From positions 3,162,001 through 3,226,000 of the forward strand of contig NZ_QTUA01000001.1 in assembly GCF_003386865.1 (NCBI RefSeq): a stretch of DNA of 64,000 bases, read 5' to 3'. This document shows positions 32,431 through 42,452 of this stretch, piece by piece. How positions within the stretch are numbered: position 1 is the stretch's first letter; each line of letters begins with the position of its first letter. The position numbers were made by a program, and so were the translations under genes. The notes beneath the pieces were generated by a model, which ran no database searches, was not told where the DNA came from, and saw only the letters and a program-made list of their open reading frames with translations. The stretch is from Calidifontibacter indicus. GTDB taxonomy: Bacteria > Actinomycetota > Actinomycetes > Actinomycetales > Dermatophilaceae.

Positions 32431-33729
32431 ATGGAACCGTTGCTCATCATCGCCGCGATCATCGCGCTGCTCGCGGTGATCATCGTGGTCAAGTCGGTGG
32501 CGCTCGTGCCGCAGGCCGAGGCTGCCGTGGTCGAACGGCTGGGGCGTTACACCAAGACCGTCTCGGGGCAGCTGCTGTTCCTGATGCCGTTCGTCGACCG
32601 CATCCGCGCGAAGGTCGACCTGCGTGAGCGCGTCGTGAGCTTCCCGCCGCAGCCGGTGATCACCGAGGACAACCTGACGGTCAACATCGACACGGTCGTC
32701 TACTTCCAGGTGACCGAGCCGCGCGCCGCGGTCTACGAGATCAACAACTACATCGTCGGTGTCGAGCAGCTCACCACCACCACGCTGCGTAACGTCGTCG
32801 GTGGCATGACGCTGGAGGAGACCCTCACCTCCCGTGAGCGGATCAACTCCCAGCTGCGCGGCGTGCTCGACGAGGCCACGGGCCGGTGGGGTCTGCGCGT
32901 GGCCCGGGTCGAGCTGAAATCGATCTTCCCGCCGCCCTCCATCCAGGAGTCGATGGAGAAGCAGATGAAGGCCGACCGTGAGAAGCGCGCCACGATCCTC
33001 GCGGCCGAGGCCCACCGGGAGTCGGCGATCAAGTCGGCCGAGGGTGACAAGCAGAGCCAGATCCTCGCCGCCGAAGGTGCCAAGCAAGCCTCCATCCTCG
33101 CCGCGGAGGGTGACCGCCAGTCGCGCATCCTGCGTGCCCAGGGTGACCGCGCCGCCAAGTACCTCCTCGCCCAGGGTGAGGCGAAGTCGATCGAGAAGAC
33201 CTTCGCCGCGATCCGCGCCTCGCGTCCCACCCCCGAACTGCTCGCCTACCAGTACCTGCGCACCCTGCCCGAGATGGCCAAGGGCGAGGCCAGCAAGGTG
33301 TGGGTCGTGCCGTCCGACTTCGGCTCCGCGTTGCAGGGCTTCGCGAAGTCGTTCGGCCAGCAGGGCGACGACGGCGTGTTCCGTTACGAGATGCCCGACT
33401 ACTCCGACGTGCCCGAGGTTGACGAGGACGAGGTCGAGGAGTGGTTCGACATGTCCCGTGACCCGGCGGTCGCGAAGGCTGTCGCCGAGGCCGAGGCGGT
33501 GGCCCGTCAGTCGGTCACCATCGACCCGATCGAAGAGGCCGCGCCGCGCCGTCGCCGTCCGGCCCCTGAGCCCGAGGTCGACCAGTCGCAGCCGCCGGCC
33601 CAGCCGGGCAGCGACCCGCGGGCGATCGGTGCCGGCGAGACCCAGTCCTTCCCCGCCGTGCCGCCGCAGCAGCAGCCGGACTTCGGGCCGGGCATCCAGT
33701 TGCCCAAGCGCCCCGACCAGCAGGGCTGA
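32431..33729 (+). CDS. SPFH/band-7 (QmcA/stomatin-like) protein
   Basis: The 432-aa protein has one N-terminal membrane helix (LLIIAAIIALLAVIIVVKSV), the SPFH domain (about 25-200, AAVVERLGRYTKTVSGQLLF) and a long Ala/Glu coiled coil (about 195-265) with a repeated ILAAEG(A/D)xQ unit. The C-terminal 120 residues are acidic, then Pro/Gln-rich and probably disordered. It should form large oligomers on the membrane together with NfeD 24 nt upstream. GGGGAG precedes the ATG. A strong terminator follows. Confidence 0.91.
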   Translation: MEPLLIIAAIIALLAVIIVVKSVALVPQAEAAVVERLGRYTKTVSGQLLFLMPFVDRIRAKVDLRERVVSFPPQPVITEDNLTVNIDTVVYFQVTEPRAAVYEINNYIVGVEQLTTTTLRNVVGGMTLEETLTSRERINSQLRGVLDEATGRWGLRVARVELKSIFPPPSIQESMEKQMKADREKRATILAAEAHRESAIKSAEGDKQSQILAAEGAKQASILAAEGDRQSRILRAQGDRAAKYLLAQGEAKSIEKTFAAIRASRPTPELLAYQYLRTLPEMAKGEASKVWVVPSDFGSALQGFAKSFGQQGDDGVFRYEMPDYSDVPEVDEDEVEEWFDMSRDPAVAKAVAEAEAVARQSVTIDPIEEAAPRRRRPAPEPEVDQSQPPAQPGSDPRAIGAGETQSFPAVPPQQQPDFGPGIQLPKRPDQQG

Positions 33730-33746
33730 CGCCACCACGCTCAACA

Positions 33747-33801
33747 ACACGAGCCGGACGCCGGATCGACACCCGTCGACCCGGCGTCCGGCTCGTGTTT
33801 T
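33747..33801. terminator. Terminator between the SPFH and mannosyltransferase genes
   Basis: ACACGAGCCGGACGCCGG (33747-33764) pairs fully with 33781-33798, and a TTT run follows. The loop contains a small CGAC/GTCG inner stem. Confidence 0.93.
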
Positions 33802-33816
33802 GTGTCGTTCTTGCGG

Positions 33817-35121
33817 TTAGGGGGCGAAGTCGGCGGGCGGGGTGAACTTCAACAACTCGAAGACCCACCAGATCTGCCACCCGGCGAAGATCACGACCCA
33901 GGCCGCGGTGCGCCAACCGACGAGCAACCGGTCGCGCGCACGAGGCTGCGCGGCCCCGATGAGGATCGCGCCGACCGGCCAGAGGAACAACAGGAACCGG
34001 TAGGTGCTGGTCCAGACGTCGGTGATGGCCACCAGGTAGAGGGAGTACGACACCATCCAGGCGCGCAACTCGAACCCGAGCCCGCGCGACCACGGCCCGG
34101 CCATCACCAGGAACCAGCAGGCGACCACGACGAAGACGACGATGACGCCCTTCCCCTCGCCGAAGACCAACTGGAAGTTGGTCAGCCACGGTTTGAACGG
34201 CACCACCCCGCCCGGGGCGCGCCAGGCGGCCTGGGTGAGCACATAGGCGTCGGCCTGACCGGTGCGCCAGGCGGCCACCGCCGGCCAGGCCAGACCCGAC
34301 AGCCCGGTCACCACCAGGGTGGTGACGGCACCCACCGGGTCGCGGGGCCGCACCTGTTCGGTGTGTCGACGCAGCACCATCCGCAGCAGCACCGCCACGA
34401 CCACGCCCGCCATCGACAGCGCGATCGGTCGCTCGAAGCCGAGCAGCACGGCCGCGAGGCAGGCGACGCCCCAATTGTGCCGGGTGATCCCCCACAGGAA
34501 GATCGTCAGCAGCAGGATGCCGAGCGATTCGGTGTAGGTCATCTGCAGCACCGGCGACGACGGGGCGAAGGAGAAGAGCAATGTCGCGCCGAACGCCGCG
34601 CGGGCGCCGATGCGCTCGCGCAGCAGCACGCTCATCAACACCACTGCGGCCGCGGCGCACCCGATCGACAGCAGCGACCCCGCCACCGCGAACGACAGGC
34701 CGGTGACGGTCATGATGCCGGCGGTCAGAGTCGGGAAGAGCGGCAGGAACGCCCAGGTGTTCTGAGCGACGCGATTCTCCTGGTCGAGCGGGAGCACCTG
34801 CGGGTAGCCCTCATTGATGATCTGCTCGTACCACTTGCCGTCCCAGGCATGCACCATGTCCCAGTAGCCGAGTGGGCCAGAGCCCTCCCGGTTGGCGACC
34901 ACCAGCCGTCCGCTCGACGGGGCCATCCACGCGATCAGCACGGCGGAGAACACCCGCGCGAGCAGGAACCCGCCGAGCACCCACCAGGTCAGGCGGCGGT
35001 CGATCGAGCCGCCGAGCCGATCGACGGTGCGCCGCACCCGGCCGTACGCGATGAGCGAGACCGACGCGCCACCGTGCGGCACGCGCGTGCTCTGCTCGCC
35101 TGCGATAGTCGTGTCCCCCAA
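33817..35121 (-). CDS. PIG-V-like integral membrane mannosyltransferase
   Basis: The 434-aa polytopic protein has roughly ten membrane helices and the PIG-V family hallmarks: a luminal-side AWDGKWYEQIINEGYPQ after helix 1, then QNTWAFLPLFP and YTESLGILLLTIF. Such enzymes add mannose from polyprenyl-phosphate-mannose to glycolipids or glycans at the membrane. The acceptor here is unknown. GAGGA lies 6 nt before a TTG at 35121, which I take as the start; a downstream GTG would remove about a dozen residues without affecting the domain. Confidence 0.8.
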   Translation of the reverse strand: MGDTTIAGEQSTRVPHGGASVSLIAYGRVRRTVDRLGGSIDRRLTWWVLGGFLLARVFSAVLIAWMAPSSGRLVVANREGSGPLGYWDMVHAWDGKWYEQIINEGYPQVLPLDQENRVAQNTWAFLPLFPTLTAGIMTVTGLSFAVAGSLLSIGCAAAAVVLMSVLLRERIGARAAFGATLLFSFAPSSPVLQMTYTESLGILLLTIFLWGITRHNWGVACLAAVLLGFERPIALSMAGVVVAVLLRMVLRRHTEQVRPRDPVGAVTTLVVTGLSGLAWPAVAAWRTGQADAYVLTQAAWRAPGGVVPFKPWLTNFQLVFGEGKGVIVVFVVVACWFLVMAGPWSRGLGFELRAWMVSYSLYLVAITDVWTSTYRFLLFLWPVGAILIGAAQPRARDRLLVGWRTAAWVVIFAGWQIWWVFELLKFTPPADFAP

Positions 35122-35173
35122 CGGTTTTCCTCAATGCCCGCACACAGCGACGGACGTCGCCGCTGAGCCTCGC

Positions 35174-35473
35174 TCAGCGGCCGGTCAGTTCGTCCCGCTC
35201 CGCCCGCAGTCGGGCGATCTCGGCGTCGCGCTCGTCGAGCTCGGTGCGCAACCGGTCGAGCACGTCGTCGACCTGCCCCATGCGGTAACCGCGCATCGTC
35301 TGGTCGAACCGGATCTCGGCGACATCCGCCGACTTCAGTGCTCCGGCCGGCAGCGGTTCGAACGGCGTGGTGGTGACCGGGTCGTCCATGGCGCCGCCGC
35401 CGAATCGGCCCAGGACGGCGGCAACGGCCAGGCCCGTGACGAGCACCAACAGCACGATGAGAACGACGATCAC
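35174..35473 (-). CDS. DivIVA-domain small membrane protein
   Basis: The 99-aa protein has one N-terminal membrane helix (VVLIVLLVLVTGLAVAAVLG), a linker, and a DivIVA-type motif (RGYRMGQVDDVLDRLRTEL) leading into a short coiled coil. It may mark or sense curved membrane near septum or pole (inference). It resembles the small DivIVA-domain protein near dapE and the LOG gene in mycobacteria. The GTG at 35473 follows TAACCT (35480-35485) by 6 nt, leaderless-like. Confidence 0.83.
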   Translation of the reverse strand: MIVVLIVLLVLVTGLAVAAVLGRFGGGAMDDPVTTTPFEPLPAGALKSADVAEIRFDQTMRGYRMGQVDDVLDRLRTELDERDAEIARLRAERDELTGR

Positions 35474-35536
35474 CCCGACAGGTTAATGCCGACGGCTGTG
35501 CCGGTCAGCGCCGGCGAGTGCTCGACAGGTGGTCGA

Positions 35537-36331
35537 TCACTGCCCGGCCTGCTCGTCGTGCAGCCGCCGGCACTCCCGGACGATGATCTCGACCGCCTCG
35601 GCGGGGTCGTCGACCACCCGCAGCCGGTCGACGTCACCGGGCGAGATCATGCCCTCGGTGAGCAACCGGCCGCGCACGAAGTCGAGCAGCGGCGCCCAGA
35701 AGTCGGCGCCCAGCAGCACCACCGGGAAGCTGGTGATCTTGTGCGTCTGCGCCAGGGTGATCGCCTCGAACAACTCGTCGAGGGTGCCGAAGCCGCCGGG
35801 CAGCACGACGTAGCCCTGGGAGTACTTCACGAACATCGTCTTGCGCACGAAGAAGTAGCGGAAGTTGACGCCGAGATCGACGTACTCGTTCAGACCCGCT
35901 TCGAAGGGCAGCTCGATGCCGAGGCCGACACTCGTGCCGCCGGCCTGCGAGGCGCCCTTGTTCGCGGCTTCCATCGCACCCGGCCCGCCACCGGTGATGA
36001 CGGCGTAGTCGGCCTGCGCCAGCAACCGGCCGACCTCGACGCCCTTCTCGTAGTGCTCGCTGCCCGGTTGTAGGCGGGCCGAGCCGAAGACCGCGATCGC
36101 CGGCCCGAGTTCGGCGAGTGCGCCGAAGCCTTCGACGAACTCCGCTTGAATGCGCATCACACGCCAGGGATCGGTGTGCAGCCAATCGGAGTCGGGCTGC
36201 CGGTCGAGCAACCGCTGGTCGGTCGTGGTGCGCGGCACCTGCGACCCGCGCAGGGTCGTCGCGCCGCGCCGGTAGTCGCGCCGCTGCGCGTCCTCGATCG
36301 ACTCGCTCGACGTGTTCACAGCCTCGCTCAT
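35537..36331 (-). CDS. LOG family (TIGR00730) Rossmann-fold nucleotide phosphoribohydrolase
   Basis: The 264-aa protein has the LOG signature PGGFGTLDELFEAIT and the GGGPGAMEAANKGA motif. These enzymes release free cytokinin-type adenines from ribotides, or hydrolyse nucleotide 5'-monophosphates generally. An N-terminal extension of about 60 polar residues precedes the domain, as in the long actinobacterial group. The ATG overlaps the dapE stop (ATGA), so it is coupled to dapE. The functional link to lysine synthesis is unclear. Confidence 0.9.
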   Translation of the reverse strand: MSEAVNTSSESIEDAQRRDYRRGATTLRGSQVPRTTTDQRLLDRQPDSDWLHTDPWRVMRIQAEFVEGFGALAELGPAIAVFGSARLQPGSEHYEKGVEVGRLLAQADYAVITGGGPGAMEAANKGASQAGGTSVGLGIELPFEAGLNEYVDLGVNFRYFFVRKTMFVKYSQGYVVLPGGFGTLDELFEAITLAQTHKITSFPVVLLGADFWAPLLDFVRGRLLTEGMISPGDVDRLRVVDDPAEAVEIIVRECRRLHDEQAGQ

Positions 36332-37416
36332 CGGGCGGCTCCGTCCTGCGGCGACAGCCACCGCTTCATCGCCGCGAGCGCGGCGCTGATCTGGTCTTCG
36401 GGGCAGCGTTCGTCGTCGGTGTGCGCGAGGTTGGGGTCGCCGGGGCCGAAGTTGACCGCCGGCACGCCGAGCGCGCTGAACTGCGCGACGTCCGTCCACC
36501 CCTCCTTGGCCACCACCGGCAGCGCGAGGGCGTCGACGAAGCCCTTCGCGGCCGGCTTGTCGAGACCGGGCTTGGCGCCGTCCGCGGCGTCGGAGAGCGT
36601 CAGCTCGTAGCCGGCGAACACCTCACGCAGGTGGTCGAGGGCCGCCTCGGTGTCGCGATCGGGGGCGTAGCGGTAGTTCACCGACACCACGCAGCGGTCG
36701 GGGATCACGTTGCCCGCGATGCCGCCGCTGATGCCGACCGCGTTGAGCGCCTCGTGATAGTCCAGACCCTCGACCGCGACGGTGCGGGGTTCGTACGCCG
36801 ACAGCCGGGCGAGGATCTCGCCCGCGTCGTGGATCGCGTTGTGGCCGTTCCACGGGCGGGCGGAGTGGGCGGCGATGCCCTTGGTCGCGACGTCGACCCG
36901 CATCGTGCCCTTGCACCCGCCCTCGATGCCGCCGTTCGTCGGCTCGAGCAGCACCGCGAAGTCGGCCTCCAGCCACTGCGGGTGGTTGCGCACCAGCCGT
37001 GCCAGGCCGTTGAACTCGGCCTCGATCTCCTCGCAGTCGTAGAAGACGTAGGTGACGTCGCGGGTCGGCTCGGTGATGCCGGCGGCGAGCGCCAACTGCA
37101 CGGCCACCCCGCCCTTCATGTCGGTGGTGCCGCGGCCGCGCAACACGCCGTCGATGCGCTGCACCGGGACGTTCGGCGGGTCGACGGTGATCGGCACGGT
37201 GTCGATGTGACCGGCGAGCACGACCCGTTCGGCACGGCCGAGGTCGGTGCGGGCCACGATCGCGTTGCCGTCGCGTTCGACGCTCAGGTGCGGCAGGGCG
37301 CGCAGCGCGCGCTCGATCGCGTCGGCGATCTCCTGCTCGTTCTTGCTCACCGACGGGATGTCGCACAGGGCCGCGGTGAGGGTGACGACGTCCGAACTCA
37401 GGTCGAGATCTGCCAT
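36328..37416 (-). CDS. dapE: Succinyl-diaminopimelate desuccinylase
   Basis: The 362-aa M20-family amidase hydrolyses N-succinyl-LL-diaminopimelate in lysine and cell-wall precursor synthesis. Di-zinc ligands are visible: His and Asp in LAGHIDTVPI, the bridging Asp in GRGTTDMKGG, the catalytic Glu pair in FYDCEEIEAE, and a C-terminal His in NLAHTDDERC. GGCKGTMRVDV begins the dimerisation domain. The ATG at 37416 follows CAAGAT by 7 nt. It is divergent from dapD, so two successive pathway steps share one 63-nt promoter region. Confidence 0.93.
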   Translation of the reverse strand: MADLDLSSDVVTLTAALCDIPSVSKNEQEIADAIERALRALPHLSVERDGNAIVARTDLGRAERVVLAGHIDTVPITVDPPNVPVQRIDGVLRGRGTTDMKGGVAVQLALAAGITEPTRDVTYVFYDCEEIEAEFNGLARLVRNHPQWLEADFAVLLEPTNGGIEGGCKGTMRVDVATKGIAAHSARPWNGHNAIHDAGEILARLSAYEPRTVAVEGLDYHEALNAVGISGGIAGNVIPDRCVVSVNYRYAPDRDTEAALDHLREVFAGYELTLSDAADGAKPGLDKPAAKGFVDALALPVVAKEGWTDVAQFSALGVPAVNFGPGDPNLAHTDDERCPEDQISAALAAMKRWLSPQDGAAR

Positions 37417-37479
37417 GCGCACCATCTTGGCGGACGGTCGCTGCCCGGACCGCACGGGTCCACCGCCTAACCTGGTGGC

Positions 37480-38445
37480 ATGACCGCGCAGCGCACGGCC
37501 TGGGGTTTCGGCCTGGCCACGATCACGTACGACGACCGCACCCTCGACACCTGGTTCCCCAACCCGCACCTGGGCGAGGCGCCTGCCGACGAGCCCTACG
37601 CGGCGCCGACGGAGCTGGTGTCCCAGGTGCGCGACTTCCCGCGGCGCGAGGTGCGCACCAAGGTCGTGCTGGTCAGCATCGACCTCGACGAGGCACCCAA
37701 GGACGCCTCCGACGCCTACCTTCGCCTGCACCTGCTGTCGCACTGCCTGGTCGAACCGAACTCGATCAACCTCGACGGCCTGTTCGGGGTGCTGGAGAAC
37801 GTCGTCTGGACCAACGTCGGGCCGTGTGCACCGGAGAACTTCGAGCAGACCCGCACCCGCCTGCGCCAGGACGGCCCGGTGCAGGTCTACGGCATCGACA
37901 AGTTCCCGCGGATGACCGACTACGTCGTGCCGGCGGGCGTGCGCATCGCCGACGCCGACCGGGTGCGCCTCGGCGCCCACCTCGCCCCCGGCACCACCGT
38001 GATGCACGAGGGCTTCTGCAACTTCAACGCCGGCACCCTCGGCACCTCGATGGTCGAGGGCCGCATCGTGCAGGGCGTCGTCGTCGGTGACGGCTCCGAC
38101 ATCGGTGGCGGTGCCTCGATCATGGGCACCCTGTCCGGCGGCGGCACCGAGCGCGTCAGCATCGGTCGACGCTGCCTGCTCGGCGCCCAGAGCGGTGTCG
38201 GCATCGCCCTCGGCGACGACTGTGTCGTCGAAGCGGGCCTCTACATCACCGCCGGCACCAAGGTGACGATGCCCGACGGGTCGGTGAAGAAGGCGCGCGA
38301 GCTGTCCGGAGGCTCGAACATGCTGTTCATTCGCAACTCCGAGACCGGTGTCGTCGAATGCCGTCCGCGCCAGGGTCAGGGCATCGCACTCAACGACGCA
38401 CTGCACGCCAACACCTCCGGTCGACCGGCCGGCTCCGGGGCGTGA
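37480..38445 (+). CDS. dapD: Tetrahydrodipicolinate N-succinyltransferase
   Basis: The 321-aa enzyme transfers succinyl from succinyl-CoA to tetrahydrodipicolinate. The long actinobacterial form is recognised by an N-terminal domain (about 1-150) followed by left-handed beta-helix hexapeptide repeats ([18 protein letters not shown], then [20 protein letters not shown]). [14 protein letters not shown] is the conserved active-site stretch. The ATG follows TAACCT (37468-37473) by 6 nt, a leaderless start. It overlaps the next gene by 4 nt (GTGA). Confidence 0.94.
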   Translation: MTAQRTAWGFGLATITYDDRTLDTWFPNPHLGEAPADEPYAAPTELVSQVRDFPRREVRTKVVLVSIDLDEAPKDASDAYLRLHLLSHCLVEPNSINLDGLFGVLENVVWTNVGPCAPENFEQTRTRLRQDGPVQVYGIDKFPRMTDYVVPAGVRIADADRVRLGAHLAPGTTVMHEGFCNFNAGTLGTSMVEGRIVQGVVVGDGSDIGGGASIMGTLSGGGTERVSIGRRCLLGAQSGVGIALGDDCVVEAGLYITAGTKVTMPDGSVKKARELSGGSNMLFIRNSETGVVECRPRQGQGIALNDALHANTSGRPAGSGA

Positions 38446-39455
38446 TCTTCCGGCGGCGACGGTCCGACGACGCGCACGGGCCGCACCACGAGCACGACGG
38501 CTACGGGTCGTACGACGACACCGAAGACACCGACGACGGCTACTGGGGCGACGAGGACGACGACGCGATCCACCTCGGGTCGCACCGGTTCGAGTCCGAC
38601 CACCGGCGCAGCCGGCTGACCAGCACCCTGGGCTGCCTGCTCCCGCTCGCGTTGCTCGGCCTCATCGCCGGCGGCGGCTACTACGGCTACCAGCGCATCA
38701 CCGACGCGATCGGCTCCAACAGCTGCAAGGTGCGCGACGACCGGTTCGACTACCAGTGGACGCCGGAGCAGGTGGCCAACTCCGCGACGATCAGTGTGGT
38801 CGGCACCGACCTGCTCGGCCTGAGCACCCGCGCCAGCCAGATCGCCAACGCGACCGCGATCCAGGAGTCGAAGCTGCGCAACCTGCGCAGCGGCGACCGC
38901 GACTCCCTCGGCCTGTTCCAGCAGCGTCCGACGATGGGTTGGGGCACCGCCGAGCAGATTCTCGACCCCGTATACGCCAGCCGCAGTTTCTACAACGCGC
39001 TGGTCAAGGTCTCCGACTGGCAGACCCGTCCGCTCACCGATGTGGCACAAGCCGTGCAGCGCTCGGGTTACCCGGAGGCGTACGCCGACCACGAGACCCA
39101 GGGGCGGGTGCTCGCCACCGCGTTCGACGGGTCGTTCCCGCAGGCCGTCGGGTGCCGCCTCGACGACGCGACCGCGCCCGGTTCGCCGACCGCGGTGACC
39201 GACAAGCTGCGCACCCAGGCCGGCATCACCAACGCTACGACCTCGGGCAAGCTCGTCACCGTGCCGGCCGGTTCGGCGCAGAAGGCGTGGTCGGTGGGGC
39301 ACTGGGCCGTCGCGCACGCACAGTCCGAACAGATCACCTCGGTGATCGTCGGCGACCACGCGTGGAACCGGCAGAAGGGAAAGGCCGGCTGGAACTGGAC
39401 CACCGCGCAGCACCCGACCGGCTCCGACAGCACCGTCCGGATCGAGCTCAACTAG
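38442..39455 (+). CDS. Membrane-anchored lytic-transglycosylase-like protein
   Basis: The 337-aa protein has an acidic, His/Asp/Tyr-rich cytosolic segment of about 55 residues and one membrane helix ([19 protein letters not shown]). The extracellular domain contains [20 protein letters not shown] and [15 protein letters not shown]. The Glu after AIQ and the GLFQQRP stretch resemble the lysozyme/SLT fold, so it may cleave or bind peptidoglycan (inference). Some databases call relatives 'heavy metal transporter', which the sequence does not support. The GTG overlaps the dapD stop, coupling it to cell-wall precursor synthesis. Confidence 0.72.
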   Translation: MIFRRRRSDDAHGPHHEHDGYGSYDDTEDTDDGYWGDEDDDAIHLGSHRFESDHRRSRLTSTLGCLLPLALLGLIAGGGYYGYQRITDAIGSNSCKVRDDRFDYQWTPEQVANSATISVVGTDLLGLSTRASQIANATAIQESKLRNLRSGDRDSLGLFQQRPTMGWGTAEQILDPVYASRSFYNALVKVSDWQTRPLTDVAQAVQRSGYPEAYADHETQGRVLATAFDGSFPQAVGCRLDDATAPGSPTAVTDKLRTQAGITNATTSGKLVTVPAGSAQKAWSVGHWAVAHAQSEQITSVIVGDHAWNRQKGKAGWNWTTAQHPTGSDSTVRIELN

Positions 39456-39482
39456 CCGCACACGCACCTGGAACAGACACGA

Positions 39483-39516
39483 AGAAGCCCGACCACCTCG
39501 TGGTGGTCGGGCTTCT
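39483..39516. terminator. Bidirectional terminator before gltA
   Basis: AGAAGCCCGACCACC and its exact complement form a 15-bp stem with a TCGT loop between converging genes. Confidence 0.94.
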
Positions 39517-39528
39517 GGCGCAGTGGGA

Positions 39529-40815
<1,287 letters not shown>

Positions 40816-40959
40816 AAGGGAAGTGCCTTCCGTCCTCACTGGAACCGGCAACGATGCCGGTTGCTGAGCCTTAGGTGACGGTACCCCAGCGTCCGAACGC
40901 GTCGCGGGGCACCCCGGTGTGAAGAATCTCAGTTCTGCAGGCTTGGTGAAACGCCTTGT
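40816..40959 (-). promoter_or_regulatory. gltA leader and promoter region
   Basis: The 144-nt gap between dapC and gltA holds, on the minus strand, TACCGT and TAAGGC boxes and the small AACCGGC hairpin just before the ribosome site. No gene is visible. Confidence 0.35.
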
Positions 40960-42066
40960 TCAACCACTGGTCAAGCGCTGCGCCGCCGACGTGATCTGCT
41001 CGTCGGACGCGGTGAGCGCGATCCGCACGTGCTCGGCCCCAGCGGCACCGTAGAAGTCGCCCGGAGCGGCGAGGATGCCCTTCGCCGCGAGCTCGTCGAC
41101 AGTCGCCCGGCAGGGCTGACCCTTCGTCGCCCAGAGGTAGAGACCGGCGTCGGAATAGTCTGTGCGCCAACCGGATTCGTTGAGTGCCGCCTTGAGCATT
41201 GCGCGCCGACGGCGGTAGCGCTCTTTCTGTTCGGCGACGTGCGCGTCGTCCTGCACGGCCGCGAGCAGCGCACGCTGCACCGGCCACGGCACGATCATCC
41301 CGGCGTGCTTGCGGAACGCGAGCAACTGCTGCACCAGATCGCGGTCACCGGCGACGAACGCGGCGCGGTAGCCGGCCATGTTCGACTGCTTCGACAGCGA
41401 GTAGACCGACAGCAGTCCGGTGTGGTCACCCGCACAGACCCGGTCGTCGAGGATGCTCGGCGTGGTCAGGTCGTCGACGCCCTCGCGCCAGTCGAGTTCG
41501 GAATAACACTCGTCGCTGGCGACGATCACGCCACGCTCACGCGCCCAGCGCACCACCTTCGCGAGGTGTTCGACGCCGAGCACCTGCCCGGTGGGGTTGC
41601 CGGGAGTGTTGAGCCACAACAGTTTCGGCGCACTCGGACCGAACTGCACGGTCGACGCCGCGGGCACCGGGCGGGCGCCCGCGATGCGGGCACCGACGTC
41701 GTACGTCGGGTAGGCGGCCTCCGGGAAGCCGACCGCGTCGTCCGGGCCGAGCCCGAGGATCGTCGGCAACCAGGCGACGAACTCCTTGCTGCCGACCACC
41801 GGCAGCACGCCGTCCGGGTCGACGCCGTGGGCGTTGCGCCGCCGGGCGAACCACGCCGAGATCGCCTCGCGCAGATCGGGGGTGCCCCACACCTGCGGGT
41901 AGCCGTGGGCGTCGGACGCCGCGGCGAGCGCGTCGCGCACCACCTGCGGCGTCGGGTCGACCGGGGTGCCGACGGAGAGATCGATGAAACCCCCGGGATA
42001 CGCCTGCGCCGTGGCCTTCGCCGCGGCAAGGGTGTCCCAGGGGAAGTCGGGAAGTCGTCGACTCAC
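40960..42066 (-). CDS. dapC: N-succinyldiaminopimelate aminotransferase
   Basis: The 368-aa class I/II PLP aminotransferase catalyses the lysine-pathway step between DapD and DapE. It shows the substrate-binding SVGTPVDPTP start, NTPGNPTGQ, SDECYSELDW and the PLP lysine in SVYSLSKQSNMAGYR, with the downstream Arg region ending YLWATKG. The GTG at 42066 overlaps the fdxA stop (GTGA), so it is coupled to ferredoxin; the fdx-dapC pair is conserved in mycobacteria (about Rv1177-Rv1178). An upstream in-frame extension through fdxA would be a shadow. Confidence 0.91.
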   Translation of the reverse strand: MSRRLPDFPWDTLAAAKATAQAYPGGFIDLSVGTPVDPTPQVVRDALAAASDAHGYPQVWGTPDLREAISAWFARRRNAHGVDPDGVLPVVGSKEFVAWLPTILGLGPDDAVGFPEAAYPTYDVGARIAGARPVPAASTVQFGPSAPKLLWLNTPGNPTGQVLGVEHLAKVVRWARERGVIVASDECYSELDWREGVDDLTTPSILDDRVCAGDHTGLLSVYSLSKQSNMAGYRAAFVAGDRDLVQQLLAFRKHAGMIVPWPVQRALLAAVQDDAHVAEQKERYRRRRAMLKAALNESGWRTDYSDAGLYLWATKGQPCRATVDELAAKGILAAPGDFYGAAGAEHVRIALTASDEQITSAAQRLTSG

Positions 42067-42389
42067 TCGTCGTGCGACTGCGGCGGCAGCGCGGCGATCA
42101 GCGGGTGGTCCTTGTTGATCAGGCCCATCTTCGCGGCACCACCCGGGCTGCCGAGGTCGTCGAAGAACTCGACGTTGGCCTTGTAGTAGTCGGCCCATTC
42201 CTCCGGCGTGTCGTCTTCGTAGTAGATCGCCTCGACCGGGCAGACCGGCTCGCAGGCGCCACAGTCGACGCACTCGTCGGGATGGATGTAGAGGCTGCGC
42301 TCACCCTCGTAGATGCAGTCGACGGGACATTCCTCGATGCACGCCTTGTCCTTGAGGTCGACACAGGGCTGGGCGATGACGTACGTCAT
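42063..42389 (-). CDS. fdxA: Ferredoxin (7Fe-8S type)
   Basis: The 108-aa ferredoxin carries one [3Fe-4S] and one [4Fe-4S] cluster. The N-terminal CVDLKDKACIEECPVDC and the second CVDCGACEPVCP set are the typical spacing. The C-terminal half is acidic and ends PPQSHDE. It supplies low-potential electrons to cytosolic enzymes. GGAGG lies 8 nt before the ATG. It leads the fdxA-dapC operon and diverges from the GNAT gene. Confidence 0.95.
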   Translation of the reverse strand: MTYVIAQPCVDLKDKACIEECPVDCIYEGERSLYIHPDECVDCGACEPVCPVEAIYYEDDTPEEWADYYKANVEFFDDLGSPGGAAKMGLINKDHPLIAALPPQSHDE

Positions 42390-42452
42390 GAGAGGAATCC
42401 TCCTGCTGATCTGGGGAGCGGCTGCTCGCGAGTCCGTCACTAGTATGCCGGG

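Noticed and set aside
30841-33750. 969-codon minus-strand frame opposite paaX, enoyl-CoA hydratase, nfeD and SPFH genes
   Set aside because: It spans four good plus-strand genes with ribosome sites; shadow composition.
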